A stretch of 56,612 bases of DNA from SOKG01 sp964502665 (GTDB lineage: Bacteria; Chloroflexota; Dehalococcoidia; SZUA-161). Numbering within the stretch: the first letter of the stretch is position 1; the number at the start of each line of letters is the position of its first letter. The stretch covers positions 1 through 56,612 of the forward strand of contig CAZCXP010000002.1 of assembly GCA_964502665.1 (NCBI GenBank), read 5' to 3'. The notes below the pieces were generated by a model. The model saw nothing but the letters and a program-made list of their open reading frames with translations. It searched no databases and was not told the origin of the DNA. The position numbers were made by a program, and so were the translations under genes. Shown in pieces: positions 18,729 through 26,391 of the stretch.

Positions 18729-18742
18729 CTGCCGCGCGGCAG
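18729..18742. terminator. Short GC palindrome between convergent genes
   Basis: CTGCCGCGCGGCAG is a perfect 14-bp palindrome located between the kinase stop and the stop of the convergent permease gene. It may serve as a weak bidirectional terminator; there is no T-run. Confidence 0.3.
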
Positions 18743-18788
18743 TCATAGGCGAACAAAGGTTCCTTATGCCGAGGACGAGCTTCTACTC

Positions 18789-19607
18789 TCAGAAGACGAA
18801 TGTTTTCAGCAGGGTGAAGATGCCAAGTACTATAGTAATTGCTCCAATAGCGATTTTCAGTTTTTGAGCAGTCACCTTCCTGACCACCATGGCGGCAAAC
18901 GGGGCCGCTACAACGGAGCCTATGCTTGTAGCTGCTGCAAGCGTCCAGAAGATGTCCCCCTCAACAAATACATAACACAGGAAGCCCACTATGCACACCA
19001 TAGCTTCAGCGACGGTGGTATTGCCTACCGAACTCCTTGCCCCTCCCCCGCTTATTATTTGCCCGCCTGTTACCAGTGGGCCGTACCCTCCCCCGCTTAT
19101 GCCCTTATTGAAGGAACTCACGAGCCCTACGCCGACAAGGCCTTTCCAGGAGATGAGACCCTCACGCCTTCTTCGTGTGAGGATTATGATCCCTATTACC
19201 AGGACCATCGCTCCAATATAGGTCTGGAGAGCAACCTTTGAAATATTTACCGCAGAGAATACGCCCACCAATGCCCCGATTACTCCACAGACAACAAGGA
19301 CAAAAACAATCTTTGAATCAGTGGATCTTGGTAGATAACCCAGTCCCCGCAGCCTGTTTCTTATCCTCTCGTCCCGTCGGAAGTCCAGGCTTATGTTGCC
19401 CAGCCGCTGATGGGCGATGCCGCCCACCAGGCCGCCGACAAGCTGGCCCAAGAGCACGGCAGGGACGACCTCCAGGGGTGCAAATCCTATAATGAGTAAC
19501 ACCGGGGTCAAGGTGGTGCCGTAGCCCATGCCGAGGGAAGCATCCATGAACTCGCACAAGAGAGATATAGCGGCGATTGCTACAAATAGAGCTATCGTTA
19601 TCTCCAT
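18789..19607 (-). CDS. TSUP (TauE/SafE) family membrane permease
   Basis: 272 residues with about eight hydrophobic segments and typical TSUP features: an N-terminal GYGTTLTPVLL half-repeat and the corresponding second half SGGGYGPLVTGGQIISGG (about 170-190). TSUP proteins move sulfite, sulfoacetate or other small organic sulfur anions. The start lies in the 55-bp sequence duplicated across the assembly gap. Its promoter is probably the AGGCAT element at 20051-20150, on the far side of the gap, which would place it in the same regulon as the hydrogenases. The substrate cannot be told from sequence. Confidence 0.88.
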   Translation of the reverse strand: MEITIALFVAIAAISLLCEFMDASLGMGYGTTLTPVLLIIGFAPLEVVPAVLLGQLVGGLVGGIAHQRLGNISLDFRRDERIRNRLRGLGYLPRSTDSKIVFVLVVCGVIGALVGVFSAVNISKVALQTYIGAMVLVIGIIILTRRRREGLISWKGLVGVGLVSSFNKGISGGGYGPLVTGGQIISGGGARSSVGNTTVAEAMVCIVGFLCYVFVEGDIFWTLAAATSIGSVVAAPFAAMVVRKVTAQKLKIAIGAITIVLGIFTLLKTFVF

Positions 19608-19658
19608 ATCATATCCGCGAGGGAATAATCGCTAGTCCAAATAGCCCAGGGCCCTTCC
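19604..19658. repeat. 55-bp direct duplication, left copy at assembly gap
   Basis: Bases 19604-19658 are identical to 19759-19813, on either side of the N-run. This is the signature of two contigs that share a k-mer overlap and were joined with padding, not a biological repeat. Confidence 0.85.
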
Positions 19659-19758
19659 NNNNNNNNNNNNNNNNNNNNNNNNNNNNNNNNNNNNNNNNNN
19701 NNNNNNNNNNNNNNNNNNNNNNNNNNNNNNNNNNNNNNNNNNNNNNNNNNNNNNNNNN
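19659..19758. other. Assembly gap (100 N)
   Basis: Exactly 100 N. Because the flanks overlap by 55 identical bases, the true distance is probably zero, with the two copies collapsing to one. Confidence 0.95.
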
Positions 19759-19813
19759 CCATATCATATCCGCGAGGGAATAATCGCTAGTCCAAATAGC
19801 CCAGGGCCCTTCC
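19759..19813. repeat. 55-bp direct duplication, right copy at assembly gap
   Basis: Second copy of 19604-19658, directly after the N-run. Confidence 0.85.
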
Positions 19814-19857
19814 CAGGCGATGGTTGCACCATCACGGCCGCTGCCAGCTCAGCGCAT

Positions 19858-20052
19858 TCATCTCCACACTGCAAGGTCCAGGTAGACACACCAAATCCCG
19901 ACCTGGGGCTTCTGATTCAACCGCTCCTTTCCTGCCCTCGGCTGGGAATCATCAAGCCGGCTACCGGGTGGTTGCAGGAAGGAGGTAGGCTGCGGTACCG
20001 CCGAGAGAGAAGTCTCCTCTATCCTTGCTGTCACCTTTGAGTTTCCCATCAC
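19858..20052 (-). pseudogene. Leader and decayed micro-protein locus upstream of the TSUP gene
   Basis: A minus-strand frame follows the AGGCAT element. Its first part (NSKVTARIEETSL with PQPTSFLQ) resembles the 28-codon leader at 23306 (NTKQLASAETLYG with PQPASYLHQ). Then comes AAAGGAGCGGTTGAA (19931-19917), nearly the ribosome site of the micro-protein genes, but the expected ATGGAGTGG is missing and only a GTGTG..TACCTGGAC remnant of the VWYLN region appears before the stop. I infer a deleted micro-protein gene. Confidence 0.35.
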
Positions 20053-20150
20053 ATTACCACCTTGCTGGCAGACTGACTTCCGCCATAGTGCCTGTTTCTA
20101 CCTGCGGCAAACTCTCATGGCGCGAGCCGTTAGTAAGCATTTATGCCCAA
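20051..20150 (-). promoter_or_regulatory. AGGCAT-type regulatory element upstream of the TSUP gene
   Basis: On the minus strand: GCATAAATGC (20146-20137), 43 bp, AGGCACTATGGCGGAAGTC (20093-20075), 13 bp, GGTGGTAATGT (20061-20051). This repeats the core architecture, but no AGGCATATT site is found 27 bp further upstream. Confidence 0.7.
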
Positions 20151-20257
20151 CGAAGTATCTGACGGGTAGCTGGCGACGGGCATGGCGTTGCGGTTGGTTC
20201 TCCCCACCGGCACGCCTGATAGAGTTCAGTGAGGAGGAAGCCATCAAAGAACAGCTA

Positions 20258-20266
20258 TGGTATAAT
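20258..20266 (+). promoter_or_regulatory. Extended -10 promoter for the regulator at 20290
   Basis: TGGTATAAT contains a perfect TATAAT (20261-20266) with the TGn extension. No good -35 hexamer is present at 17 bp, consistent with an extended -10 or an activator-dependent promoter. Confidence 0.6.
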
Positions 20267-20289
20267 ACTAATGACGGTTAGGTGGTGAC

Positions 20290-20955
20290 TTGGACAGAAT
20301 CAAGATTCTGATTGCCGATGACCATGCGTTGGTGCGTGATGGCACCCGCCAGATTTTGGAGCACGAACGGGATCTGAAGGTGGTAGCTGAGGCTGGCGAT
20401 GGGGAGGAGACAGTGGAGCTCGCCACGAAGTTCAAACCGGATGTCGCCATAGTCGATATCTCCATGCCCAAGCTCGACGGTATCGAAGCTACCAGGCGGA
20501 TCAAGGCGCTCTGCCCTTCCATAGCCGTGTTGATACTTACCGCCTATGACGATGATCAGTTCATCTTCAGCCTGCTGGAAGCAGGGGCCGCTGGTTACCT
20601 GCTGAAGAGCATTCGTGGCCGTGAGTTGGTTGATGCCGTTCGAGCGGTATACGCCGGGGAGTCAGTGCTTCATCCTTCGGTCGCCCGCAAGGTTCTCGAC
20701 CGTTTTGTTCCCTCTCCCGGTAAGCCCAAGAAACAGGAGTCACAGGAGGTGCTCAGCGAGCGAGAGATGGAAGTGCTCAGGCTGGTGACCAAGGGCTTAA
20801 GCAACAAAGATATTGCCGATGAGCTTTGTCTCAGTATGCGCACCGTTCAGGCTCACCTGGGACGTATCTTCAACAAACTGAACGTTGGCTCACGAACCGA
20901 GGCCGTGGTGTGCGCTCTGAAAGAAGGTCGGGTCACTCTGAATGATCTGCCCTAA
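20290..20955 (+). CDS. NarL/LuxR-family response regulator (paralogue 2)
   Basis: 221 residues starting at TTG 20290, preceded by AGGTGGTGA; the start matches the length of both paralogues. Receiver domain with Asp56 (AIVDISMP), LLKSI Lys, and LuxR helix-turn-helix (EVLSEREMEVLRLV, TVQAHLGRIFNKLNV). It pairs with the membrane kinase beginning at 20989. Close similarity to the regulators at 16028 and especially 34444 indicates recent duplication. Confidence 0.95.
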   Translation: MDRIKILIADDHALVRDGTRQILEHERDLKVVAEAGDGEETVELATKFKPDVAIVDISMPKLDGIEATRRIKALCPSIAVLILTAYDDDQFIFSLLEAGAAGYLLKSIRGRELVDAVRAVYAGESVLHPSVARKVLDRFVPSPGKPKKQESQEVLSEREMEVLRLVTKGLSNKDIADELCLSMRTVQAHLGRIFNKLNVGSRTEAVVCALKEGRVTLNDLP

Positions 20956-20988
20956 GGATTGGCACTTGCGGGCACCTGAGGTGTAGAG

Positions 20989-22923
20989 GTGGTAGAAAGA
21001 CTGCGGGCAAGCAGGCTGATGAGCGTTGTCCGTAGGCCAGGTTTTTGGCTTCTTGCAGCCATATTGGTTCTGATAACAATTCCCCACTATGGGGAGGCCC
21101 TGGAGCAACCGGCCTTCCTCACTCACCTGACGGAAAACCTCGGTCTGGATCGGCACGCCCTCGAGAGGATCTGCTATCTGGCGCCAATCATCTGGGCTGG
21201 TTTCCTGTTTGGGCGGAGGGGAGCCGTTGTCGTTTCGCTGGTCGCTGTGGCCTGCATGCTTCCCCGTGCCGTCTTCATCTCGTCACACCCTGAGGATGCT
21301 CTCTTTGAGACAGGCGCCGTTTTCATCGTGGGCAATGTGGTAGCTTTTACGTTCAGGTCGTTGCACAAGGAGCGAGTGCGCCGCATCTACCTTGCTGCCA
21401 TCAATCAGATGTCCAGCGTCCTCTCTCAGTCTCTGGAGTTGAACCAGGTCTTGAGTAACGCTATTAACAACGTCATAGACGTGATGCACGTTGAGATTGC
21501 CCTGGTATTCCTCCTGGAGGAAGAAGCTGGCGAGCTCGCCCTTGCCGCTCATCAAGGAGTATCAGAGGGATTTGTCCGGAGCCTTGGCAGGATCAAACTG
21601 GGAGAAGGCTTCAACGGCAGGGTAGCCGAGACAGGGCAACCGCTGTATGTGGAGGACGCTTCCCAACACGCCAATCTTACCAAAATGGCAGTGCGGGAGG
21701 AGGGTATTCGATCCCAGCTAATCGTGCCCCTGAAATCGAAGGGAAGGGTTGTGGGCACCCTTTGTGTGGCCACCCGTAGCCAGCGCCAGGTTCTTCAGGA
21801 GGAACTGGACCTGGTCACTGCCATCGGCAATCAGATCGGCATTGCTGTAGATAACGCACACCTCTATGAACAAGAGCGAGAAACCGCTGAGCAACTGCGG
21901 GCATCTGAAGAAAGGTACCGAGAGCTATTTGAGAATGCCCATGATGCTATATGGCTTCACGATTTGCAGGGAAACGTCATTGCCGCTAATAAGTCCTTTG
22001 TCAGGCTTACAGGATATTCTATGGAAGAGTTAGGGAACCTGAAGGCGGACGATCTGCTTGCAGAAGGCTGTATTGACAGTGTCAAGGGACTGGAAGCCCC
22101 GCTCCTGGAGGGCGAAGCAATGGGCCGACTCTCAGAAGTCACGCTGGTTAAGAAGGATAAGTCCGAGGCGTCTGTTCAGCTATCCACCAGCCCTGTCTTC
22201 AGCAGCGGCCGAGTTGAAGGCTTTCAGCACGTCGCCAGGGATGTCACCGAAGAAAAGCGAATGAGGGAGAACCTGCGCTTCTATTTGCACCAGGTTACCA
22301 GGGCCCAGGAGGAGGAAAGAAAACGCATTGCCAGGGAGCTTCACGACGACACGATCCAGGCTTTGGTCGTGCTCTCTCGTCAGTTGGATGACCTCGCCTC
22401 CAAGGCCAAGGGCCTGTCGAAGGACGAGAAGCTAGTGCTGGAGAGACTATGGCAGCAGACCAACACCATCATGGAAGGCATGAGGCGCTTGAGCCAGGAC
22501 CTACGGCCAGCCATACTGGATCGCCTGGGCCTGCTGCCGGCGTTGGAATGGCTGGCCTCTGATGTGGAAAAGCACTCTGGGATAACTGTGGAGGTCAAGA
22601 CGGATGGTGCTGAACGGCGAGTCCCTCCCGAGGCGGAGCTAGTGCTGTTCCGCATCGTCCAGGAGGCGCTGAGAAATGTCTGGCGGCATTCTCAAGCAAC
22701 TAGTGCCCGGGTCACAGTAGAGTTCTACGACAACAAAACCAGGGTGACTGTCAAAGACGATGGCAAAGGTTTTGACCTCCGAAGTTCGATGGGCGATCTA
22801 ACCAAGGATGGCAGGCTTGGCCTGGCCGGGATGCAAGAGCGAGCCAGGTTGCTGGGCGGTAGCTTGAAGGTGGAGTCTGAGCCCGGCAAGGGCACCACGG
22901 TGACCATTGAGGCGCCGATATGA
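20989..22923 (+). CDS. Membrane GAF-PAS histidine kinase, HisKA_3 type (paralogue 2)
   Basis: 644 residues from GTG 20989 (an ATG at 21019 is an alternative). Hydrophobic N-terminus (about 17-115) with YLAPIIWAGFLFGRR and LPRAVFISS, GAF (about 135-285), PAS (about 305-425), His452 in IARELHDD, HATPase with VKDDGKGFD and the final GSLKVESEPGKGTT. It is the partner of the preceding regulator. The last 90 bp of this gene are nearly repeated at 35155-35246, showing that a second copy of this locus once existed there. Confidence 0.94.
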   Translation: MVERLRASRLMSVVRRPGFWLLAAILVLITIPHYGEALEQPAFLTHLTENLGLDRHALERICYLAPIIWAGFLFGRRGAVVVSLVAVACMLPRAVFISSHPEDALFETGAVFIVGNVVAFTFRSLHKERVRRIYLAAINQMSSVLSQSLELNQVLSNAINNVIDVMHVEIALVFLLEEEAGELALAAHQGVSEGFVRSLGRIKLGEGFNGRVAETGQPLYVEDASQHANLTKMAVREEGIRSQLIVPLKSKGRVVGTLCVATRSQRQVLQEELDLVTAIGNQIGIAVDNAHLYEQERETAEQLRASEERYRELFENAHDAIWLHDLQGNVIAANKSFVRLTGYSMEELGNLKADDLLAEGCIDSVKGLEAPLLEGEAMGRLSEVTLVKKDKSEASVQLSTSPVFSSGRVEGFQHVARDVTEEKRMRENLRFYLHQVTRAQEEERKRIARELHDDTIQALVVLSRQLDDLASKAKGLSKDEKLVLERLWQQTNTIMEGMRRLSQDLRPAILDRLGLLPALEWLASDVEKHSGITVEVKTDGAERRVPPEAELVLFRIVQEALRNVWRHSQATSARVTVEFYDNKTRVTVKDDGKGFDLRSSMGDLTKDGRLGLAGMQERARLLGGSLKVESEPGKGTTVTIEAPI

Positions 22924-23305
22924 CCTTCTGAAGACATCCACGACAACACCCCCACCCTAGATCGCCTGCCAGTCCAGCAGAACTAAGACTTCAAATACAC
23001 TGTCCTGACTGCTTCATAGGCCTATCACATCCCCTCTTCACTACCTCAAGACCGTCAGTATCTTGACCCTGTTCAAGGTGCGTCCGCTCACTTCTGCCAT
23101 CATATCAAATTGACATTCTGAAGGCTTGGGGAAAGGCTGCTTCGAGTAGGCATATTCGCTCGACTCGCCGCTATCCCCGACAAGCATAAATGCTCGCTGA
23201 TGCTCAGGTTTGTACCGTGTTTTTGGCAACTACAAAAAGGCATTATGGCGGAAGTCAATTTTTCAGTATGGTGGTAGTGTAATAGCGGAGGTAGGAGAGA
23301 CCGGA
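22924..23305. other. Intergenic region containing a regulatory element
   Basis: Apart from the element at 23147-23285, no gene is apparent. It separates the kinase from the micro-protein cluster, so the latter has its own promoter. Confidence 0.5.
23147..23285 (+). promoter_or_regulatory. AGGCAT-type composite regulatory element upstream of micro-protein cluster 1
   Basis: TAGGCATATT (23147-23156), 27 bp, GCATAAATGC (23184-23193), 44 bp, AGGCATTATGGCGGAAGTC (23238-23256), 13 bp, GGTGGTAGTGTAAT (23270-23283). Order and spacing match the hox and hdr elements, and the last block is the putative -10 region. Confidence 0.78.
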
Positions 23306-23392
23306 GTGAACACAAAACAGCTAGCAAGCGCAGAAACTCTCTACGGCAAGTTCCCACAGCCGGCCTCTTACCTCCACCAACTCAACGCTTGA
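23306..23392 (+). CDS. Possible 28-aa leader peptide
   Basis: GTG 23306 follows GGAGGTAGGAG and opens a 28-codon frame (NTKQLASAETLYG followed by PQPASYLHQL). A similar sequence follows the element upstream of the TSUP gene, and LASAETLFG recurs at 35274 after the kinase remnant. Its 3' part contains CTTACCTCC (23367-23375), which could pair with the ribosome site of the next gene (GGAGCGGTGAG, 23429-23439). It may be a translated leader controlling the micro-protein gene, or simply a conserved untranslated leader. Confidence 0.35.
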   Translation: MNTKQLASAETLYGKFPQPASYLHQLNA

Positions 23393-23441
23393 TTTTGGTC
23401 TCTCGGGGCCAAGGCAGGTATCCAGAAAGGAGCGGTGAGCG

Positions 23442-23645
23442 ATGCAGTGGGAGTTCGCAGTGGCACTGGTAGTGGGCATCCCCATCATCCTCTTGCCGGT
23501 GGCTTTGGTGTGGTACCTGAACATCGGCGGTATCTACGCAGCCATTCAGAACACGCGCAAAAAGAGAGCCGCCCGCGAGCAGGGGATCGGAGCGGTGGTC
23601 GAGGAGCACCGCGAGAAAAAGAAACTCGTCGGTGCTCAGCGCTAA
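23442..23645 (+). CDS. Single-TM micro-protein, paralogue 1
   Basis: 67 residues. AAAGGAG precedes ATG 23442. The sequence opens MQWEF, has one hydrophobic helix (about 5-26) containing LVVGIP and LVWYLN, then GGIYAAI and a charged Lys/Arg/Glu-rich tail (about 33-67). By the positive-inside rule the tail is cytoplasmic. First of four tandem paralogues; two more lie at 38808 and 39019. Near invariance of GIP, VWYLN and GxY suggests a specific membrane partner, perhaps a sensor kinase or membrane oxidoreductase. I know no described family. Confidence 0.85.
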   Translation: MQWEFAVALVVGIPIILLPVALVWYLNIGGIYAAIQNTRKKRAAREQGIGAVVEEHREKKKLVGAQR

Positions 23646-23693
23646 AGACAGTAATCTGCTTGTAGCAAGTGGCCGTGGAAAGGAGGGGGTGAA

Positions 23694-23876
23694 ATGGAGT
23701 GGTACGTAATATTGGTGCTGGTGCTGGGAATACCGGTTATCCTCTTCCCGGCAGCATACGTGTGGTACCTGAACATAGGCGGCGTCTACGGACTCATTAA
23801 GGAGGCGCGGGAGAAAAAGGCCGCCCGTGAGGAGGCGACCACAGCAACGGCCAGGAAGCATCCCGCCAAGACGTAG
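23694..23876 (+). CDS. Single-TM micro-protein, paralogue 2
   Basis: 60 residues; GAAAGGAGGGGGTGAA precedes ATG 23694. MEWYVI start, hydrophobic helix (about 4-25) with LVLGIPVILFP and VWYLN, then GGVYGLIKEAREKKAARE, an amphipathic basic helix. Closest in sequence to the minus-strand paralogue at 38808. Strong individual ribosome sites imply that all members are made in quantity. Confidence 0.87.
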   Translation: MEWYVILVLVLGIPVILFPAAYVWYLNIGGVYGLIKEAREKKAAREEATTATARKHPAKT

Positions 23877-23914
23877 CTCGTCAGGGCCAAACGCTGATGG
23901 AAGGAGCGATTGAA

Positions 23915-24094
23915 ATGGAGTGGGAGGTCATCTTAGCGCTGGTGCTGGGGATACCCCTCATGCTAGCCACACAGATATACCTGTGGCACCTGATCATAGG
24001 CGACACCTGTGAAGCCATCAACGAGGCACGGGAAAAACGGGCTGCCCGTGCAGTAAGAGGAGCCAAGACGCAACCCCTGGGAACCGGACACTGA
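23915..24094 (+). CDS. Single-TM micro-protein, paralogue 3 (divergent)
   Basis: 59 residues from ATG 23915; GGAAGGAG (23899-23906) is 8 bp upstream, so an earlier ATG at 23897 lies within the ribosome-site region and is not the start. MEWEVI and LVLGIP are kept, but the conserved Pro and VWYLN are replaced by TQIYLWHLIIGD, the most divergent member. The tail (INEAREKRAARA) is typical. The change at the end of the helix may mean a different partner or relaxed constraint. Confidence 0.8.
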   Translation: MEWEVILALVLGIPLMLATQIYLWHLIIGDTCEAINEAREKRAARAVRGAKTQPLGTGH

Positions 24095-24111
24095 GCAAAG
24101 GAGGGAGTGAA

Positions 24112-24324
24112 ATGGAGTGGTACATAATATTAGCGCTGGTGCTGGGGATACCCATTGCCCTGCTCCCCGTAGCGTTCGTGTGGTACTTGAACGTTAGCGG
24201 CCTTTACCAGGTTATTCGCGATATGCGCCAACGGCGAAAGAGGCGAGCCAGGGTCCTGGAGGAAGCCGCGGTGCTCGCTGGGAGCCGAGTCAGCGTGGCC
24301 GCAACTGAAAAAGGAGGAGAGTAA
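24112..24324 (+). CDS. Single-TM micro-protein, paralogue 4
   Basis: 70 residues; AAAGGAGGGAGTGAA precedes ATG 24112. MEWYII, LVLGIPIALLPVAFVWYLN, then SGLYQVIRDMRQRRKRR, a very basic tail. The SGLYQV version is shared with the paralogue at 39019, so both clusters contain one GGVY-type and one SGLY-type protein. That hints the two subtypes work as a pair. The stop is followed by a GA/CT-rich imperfect inverted repeat. Confidence 0.87.
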   Translation: MEWYIILALVLGIPIALLPVAFVWYLNVSGLYQVIRDMRQRRKRRARVLEEAAVLAGSRVSVAATEKGGE

Positions 24325-24376
24325 TTGCTCCTCTCCTCTTCGCCTGATTCTCAAGGTGAAAGGGGGCGATGGGGAG

Positions 24377-24610
24377 ATGTGGAGATTTAAGAGCTGTCTG
24401 AAATGTAAAGGGGACCTATTCCTCGACAAAGACATCGACGGCTGGTATGAACAATGCCTGCAGTGCAGCTATATTCAGTACCTCGACAGTATATTTGAGG
24501 TCGGAGAGCAGCGATCTGGCGGAGGAAGTAAGGCTGCCCTATCCCGCACCGAGAAGGTCGCCGAGGCCATCCTCCCCGTTGGTCATGTCCACGCCGTCCG
24601 CTCCGCCTAA
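24377..24610 (+). CDS. Small zinc-ribbon protein
   Basis: 77 residues from ATG 24377, preceded by a purine-rich GGGGGCGATGGGGAG. CLKCKGDLFLDKDIDG and WYEQCLQCSY give two CxxC knuckles about 17 residues apart, a zinc-ribbon layout; the C-terminal half is low in features. It follows the micro-protein cluster by 52 bp and is probably co-transcribed. A GTG 21 bp further upstream is an alternative start. Role unknown. Confidence 0.6.
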   Translation: MWRFKSCLKCKGDLFLDKDIDGWYEQCLQCSYIQYLDSIFEVGEQRSGGGSKAALSRTEKVAEAILPVGHVHAVRSA

Positions 24611-24831
24611 CGTAACGAAGTCATAATCATATCGCACCTCTTGCTGAGCAGCTTCGAGCCAGATGCTCTTCCAACTAGGCATATTCCCTCACTCTTGCCC
24701 CTTTTGAGCTAGGCATAAATGCCTACGCCGGTTGATGCTTTAGGCCTTTGCAGCAATTGAAAACAGGCATTAAAGCGCTAGTTGACTTGCAGGTGGGTCA
24801 AATAGACTGAAAGACAGGGGTAAGAAACGTG
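24611..24831. other. Intergenic region containing the hdr regulatory element
   Basis: Holds the element at 24677-24812; otherwise no feature is apparent. Confidence 0.5.
24677..24812 (+). promoter_or_regulatory. AGGCAT-type composite regulatory element upstream of hdr-mvh operon
   Basis: AGGCATATT (24677-24685), 27 bp, the most complete palindrome of the set AGGCATAAATGCCT (24711-24724), 42 bp from its inner core, AGGCATTAAAGCGC (24765-24778), then TTGACT (24782-24787) and TAGACT 15 bp later. The third block diverges from the GGCGGAAGTC consensus, but its position is kept. Confidence 0.75.
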
Positions 24832-24918
24832 GTGAGGATAGCGGAATCCCCAGTGGTCACCCAATCCACAACAGGCTTAGTGGTGATGGCACCGATACTT
24901 CCTACCTCAATTCCGTGA
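24832..24918 (+). CDS. Possible 28-aa leader peptide of the hdr operon
   Basis: GTG 24832 opens a 28-codon frame, the same length as the frame at 23306, ending APILPTSIP. It lies between the regulatory element and hdrC. CTTCCTACCTC (24899-24909) echoes the TACCTCC motif in the other leaders. No homology to known peptides; it may be untranslated. Confidence 0.25.
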   Translation: MRIAESPVVTQSTTGLVVMAPILPTSIP

Positions 24919-24934
24919 TATAGGGTGATGAGCA

Positions 24935-25507
24935 ATGGAGGCAAAAACACAAGGTAGTAACCGTTTTCTGAAACAGATATGTGACATACCTGGCGGCGAA
25001 GGAATCCGCTTGTGCATTCAATGTGGAACCTGCTCTGCCTCGTGCCCTAACGCCAACAGGATGGACCATACGCCCCGGAAGCTCATTGCCATGGCACGGG
25101 CGGACATGCGTGAGGAGGTTTTATCCAGCAACTCAATGTGGCTTTGCGCTTCCTGTTACCTCTGCACAGTGCGCTGTCCCAGGGAAATCAAGATAACCGA
25201 CCTCATGCATGCTCTGGAATGCCTATCCGTTAGCCAGAACCTGAGCAGTGCACGGACCCTGACGCCCACTATGTATAGAAGCTTCAGCGACTTTGTATAT
25301 AGCATCGGCAATGTTCCAGAGATGGGGTTCATGATCTGGTACTACTTCCTGACCAACCCTTTGCGCGCTCTGAAGATGACCCCGCTGGCGCTCAGTTTGA
25401 TCAGGCACGGGCGTCTATCTATCAAAGCCAGGAGGTTGAAGCCGGAGGCAGAACGCCAGCTCAAGGCTATCCTCGATAGGGCTGAGACTCTGGGAGGGCT
25501 GTCATGA
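24935..25507 (+). CDS. hdrC: Heterodisulfide reductase subunit C (HdrC)
   Basis: 190 residues, starting at ATG 24935. Two [4Fe-4S] motifs, CIQCGTCSASCPNAN (about 27-41) and CASCYLCTVRCPRE (about 72-85), match HdrC. It carries electrons between HdrA and the catalytic HdrB in a cytoplasmic complex. Its stop overlaps the hdrB start by 4 bp. No membrane segment, so this is the soluble HdrABC form rather than HdrDE. In a non-methanogen the disulfide substrate is unknown. Confidence 0.93.
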   Translation: MEAKTQGSNRFLKQICDIPGGEGIRLCIQCGTCSASCPNANRMDHTPRKLIAMARADMREEVLSSNSMWLCASCYLCTVRCPREIKITDLMHALECLSVSQNLSSARTLTPTMYRSFSDFVYSIGNVPEMGFMIWYYFLTNPLRALKMTPLALSLIRHGRLSIKARRLKPEAERQLKAILDRAETLGGLS

Positions 25508-26382
25508 AGTATTATACCTACTTTCCCGGCTGCTCCTCATCACACGGGGGTGCCAAGGCATACAGTTGGTCCGCCCAGGCTGTGGTTAAGGCCTTAGATG
25601 TGGAACTCGTCGAGCTTGAGGATTGGAACTGCTGCGGGTCTACACCCTACACCTCCGTTGATGAGTTAGCTTCCCTTTGCACCTCAGCTCGCAACCTGGC
25701 TCTGGCCGAAAAAAGGGGTCTCGACTTGGTAACACCCTGTAGCGCCTGCTACGTCATCTTGAGGAGAACCAATTCATATCTTAAGGAGTACCCTGAGCTG
25801 AGGGCCAAGGTGGGTGAGGCCCTGGCAGTCGGTGGTCTGGAGTATCATGGAACTGTCGTGGTGCGGCACCTTCTCGATGTTCTTGCAAATGATATTGGCT
25901 CTGACGAGATCGCATCCAGGGTCAAAAAGAGTCTTGGTGGTCTGAAAGTGGCTCCTTACTATGGCTGCCAGGTAGTGCGGCCTGGACCAGGCTTTGATCA
26001 TCCGGAATTCCCCCAATCCCTGGATCGCCTGATAGAGAGCCTGGGAGCGGAGGCTACGCCATTTCCTCTTAAGACTCGCTGCTGCGGGGGCTCTCTGGTT
26101 CTATCCGAAGAGGACCTTGCCTTGGGGTTGATCCATAAACTGCTCGACAGCGCTTCAAGCAACGGGGCTGAGGTTGTCGTCACTGTCTGCCCACTGTGTC
26201 AAACCAACCTGGACCTCTATCAGGGCAGGGTTAACAAGAAGTTCAAAACCAACTTCAACCTGCCTGTTTTGTTCTTCACCCAGCTTATTGGTGTGGCCTT
26301 TGGAATTGATAGCAAGACCTTGGGTGTGGAGAAGTGCATAGTTCCGGCGGAGAAGCTGCTGGCACAGTATGTCGAGCGATAA
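25504..26382 (+). CDS. hdrB: Heterodisulfide reductase subunit B (HdrB)
   Basis: 292 residues. Two CCG domains are complete: GCSSSHGG, NCCGSTPY and CSACYV in the first half; YYGCQVVRP, TRCCGGS and CPLCQTN in the second. These Cys residues bind the two non-cubane [4Fe-4S] clusters that cleave the disulfide in the methanogen enzyme. Nothing suggests loss of catalysis. It is the second gene of the operon, tightly coupled to hdrC, followed by hdrA 9 bp later. Confidence 0.94.
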   Translation: MKYYTYFPGCSSSHGGAKAYSWSAQAVVKALDVELVELEDWNCCGSTPYTSVDELASLCTSARNLALAEKRGLDLVTPCSACYVILRRTNSYLKEYPELRAKVGEALAVGGLEYHGTVVVRHLLDVLANDIGSDEIASRVKKSLGGLKVAPYYGCQVVRPGPGFDHPEFPQSLDRLIESLGAEATPFPLKTRCCGGSLVLSEEDLALGLIHKLLDSASSNGAEVVVTVCPLCQTNLDLYQGRVNKKFKTNFNLPVLFFTQLIGVAFGIDSKTLGVEKCIVPAEKLLAQYVER

Positions 26383-26391
26383 GGAGGCGAG

